Notes: a model not told the origin generated them from the sequence alone. A stretch of DNA of 64,000 nucleotides from Sagittula sp. P11 (GCF_002814095.1 NZ_CP021914.1:186001-250000), one strand, 5' to 3'. Shown: positions 37,347 through 47,563, counted from the first letter of the stretch. Translations and numbers: made by a program.

Positions 37347-38840
37347 ATGAACGCACCAGTGCCTGCACTGTCTTCAGCTGCGCAGAGCTTTATCTCTTCC
37401 AAGCACGGTCTCTACATCGGCGGGGAATGGGTCAAATCCCTCTCCGAGGAAACCATCGACATCGTCGACCCGGCAACCGGCGGGGTGATCGCTAAATCCG
37501 CCGCCGCGGGCTCTGCGGATGTGGACAAAGCGGTTGCCGCCGCCCGCGCCGCGTTCGATTCCGGTCCCTGGGCCGAGATGACCGGCATGCAGCGCGGTCG
37601 CCTGATCTCCAAATTCGCCGAGAAACTCGAAGAGCTGGCCGATGAACTGGCGGAAATCGAGGCGATCGACTGCGGCAAGCCGGTGACCTACGCCAAATAT
37701 GTCGACGTGGGCCTTTCTGCGACGATCTACCACTACTATTCCGGCTGGGCCTCCAAGATCTCCGGCGAAACCGTTGGCGTCTCCATGCCGGGCGATTTCC
37801 ATGCCTACACCATGCGCGAGCCGGTGGGCGTCGTCGCCGCCATCGCGCCGTGGAACTTCCCGCTGGTGCTGACCGCCTACAAGCTCGCCCCGCTTTTGGC
37901 GACGGGCTGCACGGCGATCATCAAGCCGTCGGAACTGACCCCGCTGTCGTCCTTGCGTCTGGCGCAGATCGCCGAGGAAGTCGGCTTCCCGCCGGGTGTG
38001 ATCAACGTTGTCACCGGTTACGGCGCTGCCGCCGGTCAGGCGCTGGTCGAGCATCCGGGTGTGGACAAGGTGGCCTTCACCGGCTCTGTCGAGACCGGCA
38101 AGAAGATCGTGCAGTCCGCCACCGGCAACCTGAAACGTGTGACGCTGGAACTCGGCGGCAAATCCCCGATGATTGTTCTGCCCGATGCGGATCTGGAGAA
38201 AACCATTCCGGGGCTGGCGCAGGCGATCTTTTTCCATCAGGGGCAGGTCTGTACCGCTGGCACGCGTCTTTACGTCCACAACTCGATCCACGATCAGGTG
38301 CTCGAAGGCATCGCCGAAGCCTCGAAAGGGCTCAAGATCGGTCACGGTCTCGACCCGGAAACCACCATGGGGCCGCTGATTTCTTCGGGTCAGTTGCAAA
38401 AGGTCATGGGCTATCTCGACGAGGGCAAAGCCTCCGGTGCAGAGCTGGTTTGTGGCGGCGGTCGTGTGGGCGAATGCGGCTTCTTCATGGAACCGACGGT
38501 TCTGGCAGGCACCACCAACGATATGTCCGTCTCATGTCAGGAAATCTTCGGGCCGGTTTTGGCGGCTCAGGGCTATGACGACGACAGCCTCGACGCGATT
38601 GCGGCCAAGGCCAACGACTCGATCTTCGGTCTGGCGGCCTCGATCTGGACCCGCGACATCTCGGCGGCGCACAAGTTGGCGAAAAAGGTCAAGGCGGGCT
38701 CTGTCTGGATCAACCAGCACAACTTCTACGATCCGGCGCTGCCGTTCGGTGGTTACAAACAATCCGGCTGGGGCCGTGAGGAAGGCTCTGAGGCGATCAA
38801 GACCTTCACCGAAGTGAAGGCGGTCTGCGCCGCCCTGTAA
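37347..38840 (+). CDS. NAD(P)-dependent aldehyde dehydrogenase
   Basis: A 497-residue ALDH-superfamily enzyme oxidising an aldehyde to its acid. The catalytic general base Glu268 lies in TLELGGKSP and the nucleophile Cys302 in GQVCTAGTRL, both in canonical positions. The cofactor loop FTGSVETGKKI and the PWNFPL active-site entry are present. Length is normal for the betaine/phenylacetaldehyde-type group. It lies between the GMC dehydrogenase and the esterase, so it probably handles the GMC product. No signal peptide is present, so it acts in the cytoplasm. Confidence 0.94.
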   Translation: MNAPVPALSSAAQSFISSKHGLYIGGEWVKSLSEETIDIVDPATGGVIAKSAAAGSADVDKAVAAARAAFDSGPWAEMTGMQRGRLISKFAEKLEELADELAEIEAIDCGKPVTYAKYVDVGLSATIYHYYSGWASKISGETVGVSMPGDFHAYTMREPVGVVAAIAPWNFPLVLTAYKLAPLLATGCTAIIKPSELTPLSSLRLAQIAEEVGFPPGVINVVTGYGAAAGQALVEHPGVDKVAFTGSVETGKKIVQSATGNLKRVTLELGGKSPMIVLPDADLEKTIPGLAQAIFFHQGQVCTAGTRLYVHNSIHDQVLEGIAEASKGLKIGHGLDPETTMGPLISSGQLQKVMGYLDEGKASGAELVCGGGRVGECGFFMEPTVLAGTTNDMSVSCQEIFGPVLAAQGYDDDSLDAIAAKANDSIFGLAASIWTRDISAAHKLAKKVKAGSVWINQHNFYDPALPFGGYKQSGWGREEGSEAIKTFTEVKAVCAAL

Positions 38841-38846
38841 GGAGGG

Positions 38847-38888
38847 GGCTGGTGTCTTGCGGCACGTTTCTCGTCGCAGGGGCCAGCC
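38847..38888 (+). repeat. Hairpin between aldehyde dehydrogenase and esterase genes
   Basis: GGCTGG pairs with CCAGCC, with additional pairing of TTGCG and CGCAG inside. No T-tract follows, so it may be a processing or stability element rather than a terminator. Confidence 0.4.
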
Positions 38889-38924
38889 GCCCGTTCAACC
38901 TCTCGAAAGTTAAGGAACATCCCA

Positions 38925-40595
38925 ATGAAACGCATGAGAGTACTCTTGCGCGGCGGTCTTGCCGTGTCTCCAGTCTTCCTCGCGAGTGCGGCCACCGCAT
39001 TTGACTGTACCCTTGAGAGCGCCCGCGATCTCGGCCTGCCGGGCGTGACGGTCACTGCTGCCGCACCCGCCGAGAGCGGTGCGCCGGCTTGTCTCGTCTC
39101 GGGCACTGCCGTCACCTCCGACGACACCGCGCCCGATGGGGAGGCCCGGTTTGAAATTCGTTTGCCGGACGACTGGAACGGGCGGTTTGCCATGTTCGGA
39201 AATGGCGGTCTTGCAGGCCGGGTCCGTGCTTCCGCAAATGCCGTCGATGTCGAATACGCCAATGACACGGGCTATGTCACCGCAATGACGGATCTCGGCC
39301 ATGTCGCCGAAAGCAGCGTCGATGCCCGGTTCGCCCTCAATTCGGACGGAACGCCCAACGAGGCGGCCGTGGCAGATTACTACTATCGCGCCAGCCATGT
39401 GATTACCGAAACGGCCAAGGCCATGGCTGAAGCGGCCTATGGCCGCGCACCGGATCATTCCTATCTTACGGGCTGTTCGACGGGTGGGCGTATGGCGCAG
39501 GTTGCGGCGACGCGCTACCCGGACGATTTCGACGGGGTGATCTCCGGTGCGCCTTTCATGGACATATCGTCCATGCTCAAGATCCAGCATTTCCAGATCA
39601 ACCAGTTGCTGAGCCCGGATGCGCAGCTCCTGCCGGCCAAATTGCCAGCGATCGAGGCGGCGGTGCTCGCCTCCTGCGATGCGGTGGACGGTGTCACGGA
39701 CGGTCTGATACAGGACCCGGCGGCCTGTTCCTTCGAACCCGAGACGCTCGTATGTACGGGGGCCGAAGACGACAGCTGTCTGACTGGCGCACAGGCCAAG
39801 GCCTTGCGCGCCTATTTCACGGCGTTGCACACCGATGACGGGCAGCTCGTTTATCCGGGATACGCCCCGGTGCTATTCGATAGCGGGTTCTCGTTGTTTC
39901 AGGGCGGAAAAGAACCGGCGCTGGATGTGAACGCGGCCGAGCCCTGGGGCAATGACGGGTTCGACCCGGCGCCGATCGAGTGGTCTTTCTCGGATCATAT
40001 CGTCCAGTATCTGGTGAAACAGGACCCGACATACAATGTGCGGGAGTTGGGCATTTCGCCCGATGGAACCGTGCCGCGCGCGGTCGTCGAGGAGTTCGTT
40101 GCCATGACCGAGGCGGGCAATGGATCGGACCTGACGGCCACCCAGGCGTTCCTCGACAGCGGCAAGAAGATGATCCTCTATCACGGCTGGGGAGATCATG
40201 CGCTTTCGCCCTTCCGCACCACGCGTTTCGTCGATGATCTGATCCGTCGCGAAGGCAGCGAAGAGGCGCTGTCTGACAAGGCGCGTCTGTTTATGGTCCC
40301 GGGTATGGGGCATTGCCGCGGCGGCGCAGGACCGGACACCTTCAACACGCTGGCTGCACTCGAGGCATGGGTCGAAGAGGGGCGCGCGCCCGACATGCTC
40401 ACGGCACGGAAATTCGACGACGAAGGTGTTGAGACGCGCGCGATGCCGCTCTGCGCCTATCCGGCGCGCGCCGTTCACGACGGGACGGGCGACGTCAATC
40501 TTGCAGAGAGCTGGAGCTGCCAGAACGCCTCTCTGGGGATCGGAAGCGTCGGGATCTCTGCGGGCCTGCTGACCGGAGGAGAACCCACACAATGA
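38925..40595 (+). CDS. Tannase/feruloyl esterase-family exported hydrolase
   Basis: A 556-residue alpha/beta-hydrolase of the tannase family, which includes tannases, feruloyl esterases and MHETase. A signal peptide (about 1-25, ending SAATA before FDC) indicates export. The nucleophile Ser185 is in LTGCSTGGRM and the catalytic His in PGMGHCRGGAG; the adjacent Cys residues fit the family's CS-D-HC motif, where a disulfide joins the Ser and His loops. ILYHGWGDHALSP carries the Asp. It is expected to cleave an ester in the periplasm, whose products could enter via the liv system and be oxidised by the GMC/ALDH pair. The actual ester is unknown. Start follows AAGGA by eight bases. Confidence 0.9.
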   Translation: MKRMRVLLRGGLAVSPVFLASAATAFDCTLESARDLGLPGVTVTAAAPAESGAPACLVSGTAVTSDDTAPDGEARFEIRLPDDWNGRFAMFGNGGLAGRVRASANAVDVEYANDTGYVTAMTDLGHVAESSVDARFALNSDGTPNEAAVADYYYRASHVITETAKAMAEAAYGRAPDHSYLTGCSTGGRMAQVAATRYPDDFDGVISGAPFMDISSMLKIQHFQINQLLSPDAQLLPAKLPAIEAAVLASCDAVDGVTDGLIQDPAACSFEPETLVCTGAEDDSCLTGAQAKALRAYFTALHTDDGQLVYPGYAPVLFDSGFSLFQGGKEPALDVNAAEPWGNDGFDPAPIEWSFSDHIVQYLVKQDPTYNVRELGISPDGTVPRAVVEEFVAMTEAGNGSDLTATQAFLDSGKKMILYHGWGDHALSPFRTTRFVDDLIRREGSEEALSDKARLFMVPGMGHCRGGAGPDTFNTLAALEAWVEEGRAPDMLTARKFDDEGVETRAMPLCAYPARAVHDGTGDVNLAESWSCQNASLGIGSVGISAGLLTGGEPTQ

Positions 40596-41995
40596 CCGAG
40601 ATGCGGCGCGTCATGGCGGCATGCCTTGTTGCTCTGGCCGCCGCAACCTGGCCCTTCGCGGCTCTTGCGCATGAGGCGGCGGGGGGCTTCATCCTGTTGA
40701 TGCCGACGGAGATCTACATCCTCGGCGCGTCTCTGGCGGTGCTCGCGAGCTTTCTCATTCTGGCCGTGGTGCCCGCCGAGCGTTTTCACAGCCTTTACAA
40801 ACGCGAGGCAGATCAGACCGTTGATGTGCGGCCGGGTAATGGGCAGGTGATCGTGTCCTGCCTGTCTTTCCTGTTCACGCTGTTCCTGCTCTATGCTGGG
40901 CTTGCGGGCAAGGACGATCCGCTGACCAATCCGATCACGCTCGGGGTCTGGACACTGGGCTGGATCGTAATGTCGGCGGTGGCAGCGATCTTTGGCAATC
41001 TCTGGCCCTGGCTGAACCCATGGACCGGCATTCTGACCGTTTTGGGGCTTGGGCAGAAGCCGGTGCTCACATTGCCCGCGCAGCTCGGCCACGGCATTGC
41101 CATCGCGCAGATGTTCTACCTGATCTGGGTCGATCTGATCTCGATCCATGCGACCGATCCCGAGGCTTTGTTCGTGCATCTGATCTGGTTTCTCGGGCTG
41201 AATGGGCTTGGCATGGTCCTTTTCGGCATGGCAGATTGGACGCGTCGGGCGGAGCCGCTTCATGTGCTCTATCACGCCCTGTCCGTGGTCTCGCCCGTCG
41301 TGCTTTCCTCCGATGGCTGGCGTCTGGTCCTGCCGGGGGCGGCAGCGCTGATGCGTCCGGTGCTGAGCCTCTCTGCCGCCGGATTCATCATTCTGATGCT
41401 GGCGGCCGGGACGTTCGACGGGGTGGTTTCGACCTTCAAATGGCTTGGATTTCTGGGTGTGAACCCGCTCGATTTCCATGGCCGGTCCACCGTGATCGGA
41501 CCGAACACGCTGGGTTTGATCGTTGGTGTCTGTCTGCTGGCGACCGTTTTCAGTTTCGCCCTCTGGCTGGGAGAGCGCATTGCCCGGACGGATGTGCCGC
41601 TGCGCACGCTGATCGGGCGCTTCGCCTATACACTCTTGCCGATTTACGTCGCCTATATGCTGTCGCATTTCGCGACACGGCTGATCATGGACGCGCAATA
41701 CTTGTGGGTCGTGATCTCCGATCCGCTGGGACACGGCTGGGATCTGTTCGGCACGGCGCACAGCCATGTCACCCAGTCGATGTTCAACACCGAAGCCGGG
41801 GTGCATACGCTCTGGGCCTTCCAGACCATCGTCATCACGCTCGGTCATATCGTGGCGGTTCTGATGGCGCATGGGATCGCGCTTGAGACCCACGAAACGC
41901 CGCGCAAAGCCGTCCTGTCGCAAATCCCTCTGGCGTTCTTCATGGTGTTCTACACCTCGCTTGGCCTGTGGCTTCTGGCGTCGCCGAGGATTTGA
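40592..41995 (+). CDS. Polytopic membrane protein of unknown function
   Basis: A 467-residue protein with a signal-like first segment (MAACLVALAAATWPFAALAHEA) and roughly ten further hydrophobic helices. Landmarks are LWPWLNPWTGI, HLIWFLGLNGLGMVLFG and a C-terminal IVITLGHIVAVLMAHGIAL. It has several His residues near membrane faces (HEAAGG, HSHVTQ) that could bind metal or haem, but no known motif was recognised. Related proteins are sometimes annotated as fenitrothion-hydrolase-like without proof here. Its ATG overlaps the esterase stop as ATGA, so it must be translated with it. A role in export, electron transfer or uptake tied to the esterase is possible. Confidence 0.6.
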   Translation: MTEMRRVMAACLVALAAATWPFAALAHEAAGGFILLMPTEIYILGASLAVLASFLILAVVPAERFHSLYKREADQTVDVRPGNGQVIVSCLSFLFTLFLLYAGLAGKDDPLTNPITLGVWTLGWIVMSAVAAIFGNLWPWLNPWTGILTVLGLGQKPVLTLPAQLGHGIAIAQMFYLIWVDLISIHATDPEALFVHLIWFLGLNGLGMVLFGMADWTRRAEPLHVLYHALSVVSPVVLSSDGWRLVLPGAAALMRPVLSLSAAGFIILMLAAGTFDGVVSTFKWLGFLGVNPLDFHGRSTVIGPNTLGLIVGVCLLATVFSFALWLGERIARTDVPLRTLIGRFAYTLLPIYVAYMLSHFATRLIMDAQYLWVVISDPLGHGWDLFGTAHSHVTQSMFNTEAGVHTLWAFQTIVITLGHIVAVLMAHGIALETHETPRKAVLSQIPLAFFMVFYTSLGLWLLASPRI

Positions 41996-42520
<525 letters not shown>

Positions 42521-42544
42521 ATCGACATCCTGCCGACAGAGCGG

Positions 42545-42870
42545 GTGACGCCCGGCTCCGAGGGAATGCGACCTGGAACTAGGCAAAGTCCAGCTGGTCC
42601 TGCTGGCCGGCGGGCGTCTCGAAGCGCCGCTCGAACCGGCGCGGAGCCGCAGGGCGAAGAGCCCTGGTCAGGAAGACAACCTGTCGACCGGGTAGGTGCG
42701 ATGCTCTGTGGCCAGACACTCCTCCGGCTCGCGCGTCCCGTGGACCGGCACCTCAAGCCCGCGCTCGAGGTATTTCCTCACCGTCTTGCGGGCCAGCCCG
42801 GTTTGCCGCGCGATCGCGTTGACGCCAAGACCGTTCGTGAGCTTTACCAACGGCCCCCTAGGGTCGGGAC
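42545..42870 (-). pseudogene. IS21-family istA relic
   Basis: One frame reads LVKLTNGLGVNAIARQTGL and ARKTVRKYLERGLE, the IstA N-terminal helix-turn-helix. A separate downstream stretch reads RFERRFETPAGQQDQLDFA, then a stop, matching the start of the IstA integrase core. The intervening sequence and the rest of istA, plus all of istB, are absent. It truncates the nicC-like gene on the left and abuts an IS5 relic on the right. Confidence 0.65.
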
Positions 42871-43642
42871 TCATAGCCAATAGATGACGGTTGCGGCGAG
42901 AGCGATTGCGTAGAGGAAGAGCTTTGGTCACCTGTCGTATCGGGTCGCCACGCGCCGCCAACCCTTAGCCTGCCGAACATGATCTCGATCCGATTGCGCC
43001 GTTTGTAGCGGCGCTTGTCGTATTTCACGGCCGTCCTGCGTTGCTTCCGATCCGGCATGTGGGCGCGTATTTCCTTGTCTTTCAGCGCTTCCCGGAGCCA
43101 GTCCGCATCATGGCCACGGTCGCCCAGCAGCCAGTCGACCTTTGGCAAACCGCCCAGCAATGCCCGTGCGCCAATGTAGTCGCTGATCTGTCCGGCGGTG
43201 ACGAAGAGGTCAGGCGGTCGCCTCTTGCTGTCGCAGATGGCGTGCGGCTTGGTGTTCATGCCGCCCTTGGTGCGCCCGATCAGGAGGCCATAGCCCCTTT
43301 CTTCGCGGCCAGGCTGGTCGCGGTCCGGTGTGCCTCCAGATATGTCGCGTCGATCATGGCCGTCTTCTTCTCGCCGTGCTCGGCGGCCATGCCAACCACG
43401 ATGCATGCAAAGACGCCCTTGTCGCTCCATCGCTTCCAGCGGTTATACAGGGTCTTGTGCGGACCGTATTCCGCAGGTGCATCGCGCCACCGCAACCCAT
43501 TGCGATTGATGAAGATAATCCCGCTCAACACACGCCGGTCATCGACGCGCGGCTTACCGTGGGACTTCGGGAAAAAGGGCTCCAGACACGCCATCTGCGC
43601 CTCCGTCAGCCAGAAGAGATCAGACATGTTCACCGCTCGTTT
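42868..43642 (-). pseudogene. IS5-family transposase (two-frame type), decayed
   Basis: The first frame starts at MSDLFWLTEAQMACLEPFF and contains GKPRVDDRRVLSGIIFINRNGLRWRD, cited only as the family hallmark around the first Asp, and ends SLAAKKGAMAS. The second frame gives IGRTKGGMNTKPHA, VDWLLGDRGHDADWL and RRNRIEIMFGRL. Two frames joined near AAGAAAGGGG are normal for this group. After MFGRL a further 1-base deletion (CTAAGGG, expected CTAAAGGG) is needed to reach WRRVATRYDR, and then a stop interrupts before KLFLYAIALAATVIYWL. The transposase is therefore damaged at its C-terminus. Confidence 0.8.
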
Positions 43643-43834
43643 CTCGAACCGTGAATCACCCCATCCAGCGAAAATCAATGGGGCCTGACCCTAGACGGTA
43701 CCATCGGGCGCGCGATGCGCGAAGCGACGGGAAAAACAGGTAATGTCGCAAACGTTTCTGTTCACCTGTTGGGCTTGATCTGCCGATCATGTCAATCGGT
43801 TGGTGAGGAGTATGCGGCGTGATCGAGTCTAGAG

Positions 43835-43895
43835 TCAGGACGCACAGCCAGTAGATGACCATGGCAGCGAGACCGATGCGGGTGAACCAGGCGGG
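43835..43895 (-). pseudogene. C-terminal scrap of another IS5-type transposase
   Basis: A short stretch reads TRIGLAAMVIYWL, the usual last residues of IS5-type OrfB, followed by unrelated sequence. Too short for subgroup assignment. Confidence 0.4.
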
Positions 43896-43934
43896 CCGGT
43901 TGAATTGACCCTCCGCGGACCTTCAGAGGAAGAA

Positions 43935-44970
43935 AGCCCATGCGCAGACGCCACCGAAGCCGCAGTACAGCATTCAAACGCTGGGGCGTCGCCGAGTATC
44001 ATGGCGGCGAAACACTCAACGCGCTCGGCTGCCGAGCTTATGGCTGAGTACGAAGCCCGGATCGGTGTGGTCAAGCAGCTTGCCGGGCGCTGGACGCTCG
44101 CCGAGAAACGGGCCTGCACCCGGGACTGTCGGTCCCGAAGACTCTCGATCCGGCGGGGATGCGAGCTGATGGACGTCGCGAGGTCCAGCCTTTGTGCCGA
44201 TCCCGGTCCCAAGCCTGAGGACGCTGTCATCGTCGAAGAGTTCCGGACGGATCACTAGTTCGAAGGCTACGGCTGCCGCCGGATCGATGCCGAGCTTCCT
44301 CATCGGGGCATGGCCGTGAATTCGCGGGAGGCCCGGCGCCTGATGAAGGAGAAGGGCCTGAACCCGAGGCCGAGGCGGCGCTCCGTCCGTACGACTGACG
44401 GCGACCATGGCCGGCCGATAATTCCCCTCACTTACAATGAATCCGAGGTTCACGACCAAGACCAGTTGTGGGGGCCGACCTGACCTACATCCCCATCCGC
44501 CGGGGCTTCGCCTATGCGGCGCGGATACTCGACGCCTAGTCGTGGCGCGTCGTTGCGTGTAACGTCGCCCGCAGCATCGACGCCCACCTGGCGGCCAAAA
44601 GCGCTCCGCAATGCGATCGCGGAGCGGTGTCCCTAGCCGGCTGCGTGTCGTACACGGACCGCGGATATCAGTACGCGTCGGAACTGCATCGAGGAATTCT
44701 TGCAGAAAACAGCGTCTTTGCCTCGATGAGCAGACGCGCGAGGCCGTACGACAACGCGCAAGCCAAGAGCTTCATGAAGACACTGAAGGTAGAGGACGCT
44801 TACCTAATGGAGTGTGAGACTTTCGACGACGTCGCCATCGGGTTGCCTCGGTTCATCGAGGCCTGCAACAACTGCCCCAGAAAATGTCGACTCGCAGGGG
44901 CGCACTCCACCTCCCGCAGCGACATAGTTCAAACTCGCCATCTGACTTCCCCTGACCGCGCACGGCGCAG
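43935..44970 (+). pseudogene. IS3-family (IS2-like) element relic
   Basis: OrfA traces read MRRRHRSRSTAFKRWGVAEY and GGETLNALG, then in another frame ELMAEYEARIGVVKQLAGR. OrfB traces read FEGYGCRRIDAELPHRGM, REARRLMKEKGLNPRPRRR, WGADLTYIPIRRGFAYAA, SYTDRGYQYASELHRGIL (second Asp), MSRRARPYDNAQAKSFMKT and VEDAYLMECETFDD. Stops (for instance after RILDA) and several frame changes separate these pieces. The order is complete, so this is one element that decayed in place. Confidence 0.8.
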
Positions 44971-45361
44971 AGAGACACCGCCCGAAGTTCAACCTCTAGT
45001 CGCTTTGCGCAGCCGGTGCCGCGATGGATGCACAGCAAGACGGCCTGAACCTGCGCAGAACGCAGCGCGTCAAGCGCACGATCAACAGCGATCACGCGAG
45101 GAACATCGCTCTTGACCCGGCTCTCGGGACGGCCCGTCGTCGGCCACCCGGCCAATGTTTCGGCCCCCAAGGCGAAGGAACACCCGGTGCGGGTGCGGCG
45201 GCCGCCGGGTTTTTAATCTACGCACGGCAGGGCTGAAGGCAGCCGCCCCGGGCGGGAATATCCTACAACAATACGCATGAGTGGCGCACAGGAAACACGC
45301 CCGAAGGCCTAGGACGTTGCCGGGAATGGTGAAGACCAGTCCCCTGCCCCGTCACGCTGCA
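44971..45361. other. Intergenic region, no gene seen
   Basis: Apart from a possible terminator at 45184-45218, nothing with family resemblance is visible. A 70-residue open frame here has no recognisable similarity. Confidence 0.4.
45184..45218 (+). terminator. Possible plus-strand intrinsic terminator
   Basis: A GC-rich imperfect hairpin bounded by CCCGG and CCGGG is followed directly by TTTTTAA. Internal pairing is poor, so confidence is moderate. Confidence 0.4.
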
Positions 45362-46285
45362 CTATGCGCCTTTGAACAGATCCGAGACGCCCTTCACCTG
45401 CTCATCGATGACCGCGTGAAACATGGTCGCGAAGGCGTCGGCCTGTGGCGGGCGATCGAAGCGCGGGAAGACGGCGGAGAAGCGGAAGGGAATGTCGGGG
45501 GTAAAGGGCCTTACGACGACGTTGGACAGATCCGCGCGCATGATCGAGAAGACATCGGTTACCGATATGCCCAGACCCGACGACACATAGCTTGAAACCG
45601 TGTTTGAATAGAGCGTCTGGATCGTGGCGCCCGGGCGCACGCCGGCGCGTTCCATGACCGCCTCGATCTGCATCCGCAGCAGGCTGCTGACCCCCAGAGA
45701 GATGAAGGGTTCGCCGTCCAGATCCTCGACCCTGATCTCGTCGCGCCGGGCCAGGGGGTTGGTCTTCGGCAGCAGGCAAACCGCTGAAGACACGGGCATT
45801 TCGAGATGTTCGAGGTCCGAGCGTTCCGGCGGCACCCGGCAGAGGCCAAGCGAGAACTCGTCCCTCTGGAGGGCGTCCAGAATATGCACGGAGTTGTCGG
45901 AATGGATGAAGAATTTCGTATCCGCATAGCTCTCGCGGAAGCGCCGGATCGCCTCGGGCAGCGCCCCGACGGACAGCGTGGACATGGCCGCGATCCGCAG
46001 CTTTTGGCCCTGCTTCTTCTTCAGTTGGTCGGCACTGTCGCGTACCCGTTCGAGCGAGCCCACGTATTTCTCGACTTCGCGGAACAGCTCGATGGCCTCG
46101 GCGGTCGGCTGCACGCCGGACCATTTGCGGTTGAACAGCACGAGGTCGAGATCCTGTTCCAGATCGCGCACGAGACGGGTCACCGCAGGCTGGCTGATGT
46201 GGAGGATCCGTCCGGCCGCAGTCATGCCGCCGCCGATCATGACGGCCCGGAATGCCAGTATCTGCCGGTGGTTCAGATAGTGCAC
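45362..46285 (-). CDS. LysR-family regulator divergent from TRAP system 1
   Basis: A 307-residue LysR-type regulator. The winged helix (HRQILAFRAVMIGGGMTAAG, then ISQPAVTRLVRDLE) is followed by an effector domain with SSGLGISVTDVF. The start is GTG at 46285, with AGGAG six bases upstream. It is divergent from the D-glutamate-cyclase-like gene and TRAP system 1, with a T-N11-A-type palindrome between them. Its HTH is very similar in layout to regulators of opine and amino-acid catabolism, but the effector is unknown. Confidence 0.9.
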   Translation of the reverse strand: MHYLNHRQILAFRAVMIGGGMTAAGRILHISQPAVTRLVRDLEQDLDLVLFNRKWSGVQPTAEAIELFREVEKYVGSLERVRDSADQLKKKQGQKLRIAAMSTLSVGALPEAIRRFRESYADTKFFIHSDNSVHILDALQRDEFSLGLCRVPPERSDLEHLEMPVSSAVCLLPKTNPLARRDEIRVEDLDGEPFISLGVSSLLRMQIEAVMERAGVRPGATIQTLYSNTVSSYVSSGLGISVTDVFSIMRADLSNVVVRPFTPDIPFRFSAVFPRFDRPPQADAFATMFHAVIDEQVKGVSDLFKGA

Positions 46286-46352
46286 GGGCGCTCCTGTGGC
46301 GGCATACAGTCCATGGATAAGTCAGAACAAAACTGCAGAAGGAGAGCAAGCC

Positions 46353-46369
46353 CATAATCGGTTGTTATG
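46353..46369. promoter_or_regulatory. LysR-type T-N11-A palindrome between lysR and the D-glutamate-cyclase-like gene
   Basis: CATAA and TTATG are separated by seven bases, giving the ATAA-N7-TTAT box typical of LysR sites. It lies 68 bases before the lysR GTG and 85 bases before the divergent ATG. Confidence 0.55.
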
Positions 46370-46453
46370 ACCTATGCCCTAATTCGATTCGCCAGCGCTC
46401 TACCCTCCTGCCTAGGCTTTCGGAAATCAAAACTGGAAGGAGGTCGGTCTTAT

Positions 46454-47500
46454 ATGGCTGATATCATGGGAGAATACGTTGATCGGTTGGTGACCGTGGA
46501 GATGCGGAACCGCGGCATGAATCACAACATCATCGCTCCGATCTACGAAGAGGCGCGGCGCGAGGGCGGTGGTCGGCCCATCAGTGCCCGGGCCGCCGAG
46601 GCCCTTGTCGAGCATGTCGGCGAAGGCGACGTCGTGCTGATCGTCACCGGCGCCGGCTACGCTCCCGAAGTCCCCAACGGCGAAAGCGACGGACCGCCGG
46701 GCGCCGTGGCGCTGGCCCGCGCCCTTTACTGGGGCCTCAAGGCGGTGCCGGTCTACGTTTCCGAAGTCTGCCATGCGCCGCCGGTGATCGCCTCTTCCAA
46801 TGCCGCGGGCATCATGATCCGGGACTATGAGCTTGCCACCACCCGCCGGATGGGCGCCGCGATGGTGACCGCCCCCGAAGACCAGAGCGAGATCGACGCA
46901 TGGGCCGATGAGCTGCTGGAGCGGACGCAGGCCAAGGCGATCATCTCGATCGAACGGCTTGGCCCGAACGAAAGCGGCATCGTGCATTATTCGACCGGCG
47001 TCGCACCGAAGAACTGCGTGAACGTCGCCCCGCTTTTCGACAAGGCCGCCGAGCGCGGCGTTTTGAGCATCGGCATCGGCGACAACGGCAACGAGATCGG
47101 CTTTGGCCGGATCCACGCCTTCATGCAGGATTTCCACCCCTACGGGCGCGAAACGCAGACCGACAAGCCGGGCGGTGCGATCACCGTCACCGCGACGGAC
47201 ATCTTCCTGCCCGCGTCGATCTCAAACTGGGGGGCCTACGGCATCGCCGCGATGCTGGGCTTCCTGCTCAAGGACAAGGAGCTGCTTCAGGATCCGGAAC
47301 TGGAAAAGCGTATTTTGCGGGCCTGCCTGGACGCCGGCGGCTGGGAAATGCGCTACTGCACGTCGCGGTTCATCGTCGACGGTGCGGAAGGCGAGAGTTC
47401 CATGGCGATCGTCCAGCTCTTGCGCGACATGATCCGCCTGAACATAGCCGCCCCTGACCGGGGTCTGTCCCATGGGAAAATGAAACAGGCAACAGTCTGA
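46454..47500 (+). CDS. DUF4392 / D-glutamate cyclase-like protein
   Basis: A 348-residue cytoplasmic protein of the DUF4392 family, whose mammalian member cyclises D-glutamate to 5-oxo-D-proline. Visible family features are VVLIVTGAGYAPEVPNGESDGP (cited as landmark: the GxGYxP..ETDGP-like loop), RLGPNESGIVHYSTG, and SIGIGDNGNEIGFG with conserved acidic residues. The C-terminal CTSRFIVDGAEGESSMAI is also conserved. ATG at 46454 has GGAGG 11 bases upstream. It precedes TRAP system 1 by 132 bases on the same strand. D-glutamate or a related lactam is a reasonable but unproven substrate. Confidence 0.75.
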   Translation: MADIMGEYVDRLVTVEMRNRGMNHNIIAPIYEEARREGGGRPISARAAEALVEHVGEGDVVLIVTGAGYAPEVPNGESDGPPGAVALARALYWGLKAVPVYVSEVCHAPPVIASSNAAGIMIRDYELATTRRMGAAMVTAPEDQSEIDAWADELLERTQAKAIISIERLGPNESGIVHYSTGVAPKNCVNVAPLFDKAAERGVLSIGIGDNGNEIGFGRIHAFMQDFHPYGRETQTDKPGGAITVTATDIFLPASISNWGAYGIAAMLGFLLKDKELLQDPELEKRILRACLDAGGWEMRYCTSRFIVDGAEGESSMAIVQLLRDMIRLNIAAPDRGLSHGKMKQATV

Positions 47501-47504
47501 GTGT

Positions 47505-47563
47505 CCCGCCCCGGGGCGGGAAAGGCCGGCGGACGCCCGGCCTCGCCCCGGGGCGGATTTGGA
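47505..47563 (+). repeat. Cluster of GC-rich palindromes between the cyclase-like gene and dctP
   Basis: CCCGCCCC/GGGGCGGG at 47505-47520 is a perfect 16-bp palindrome. It is followed by GGCCGG/CCGGCC (47524-47542) and another CCCCGGGG. These may stabilise or attenuate the message before dctP. Confidence 0.5.

Noticed and set aside
45024-45236. A 70-residue plus-strand frame in the 45-kb intergenic region
   Set aside because: No similarity or ribosome site, and it runs through the putative terminator hairpin.
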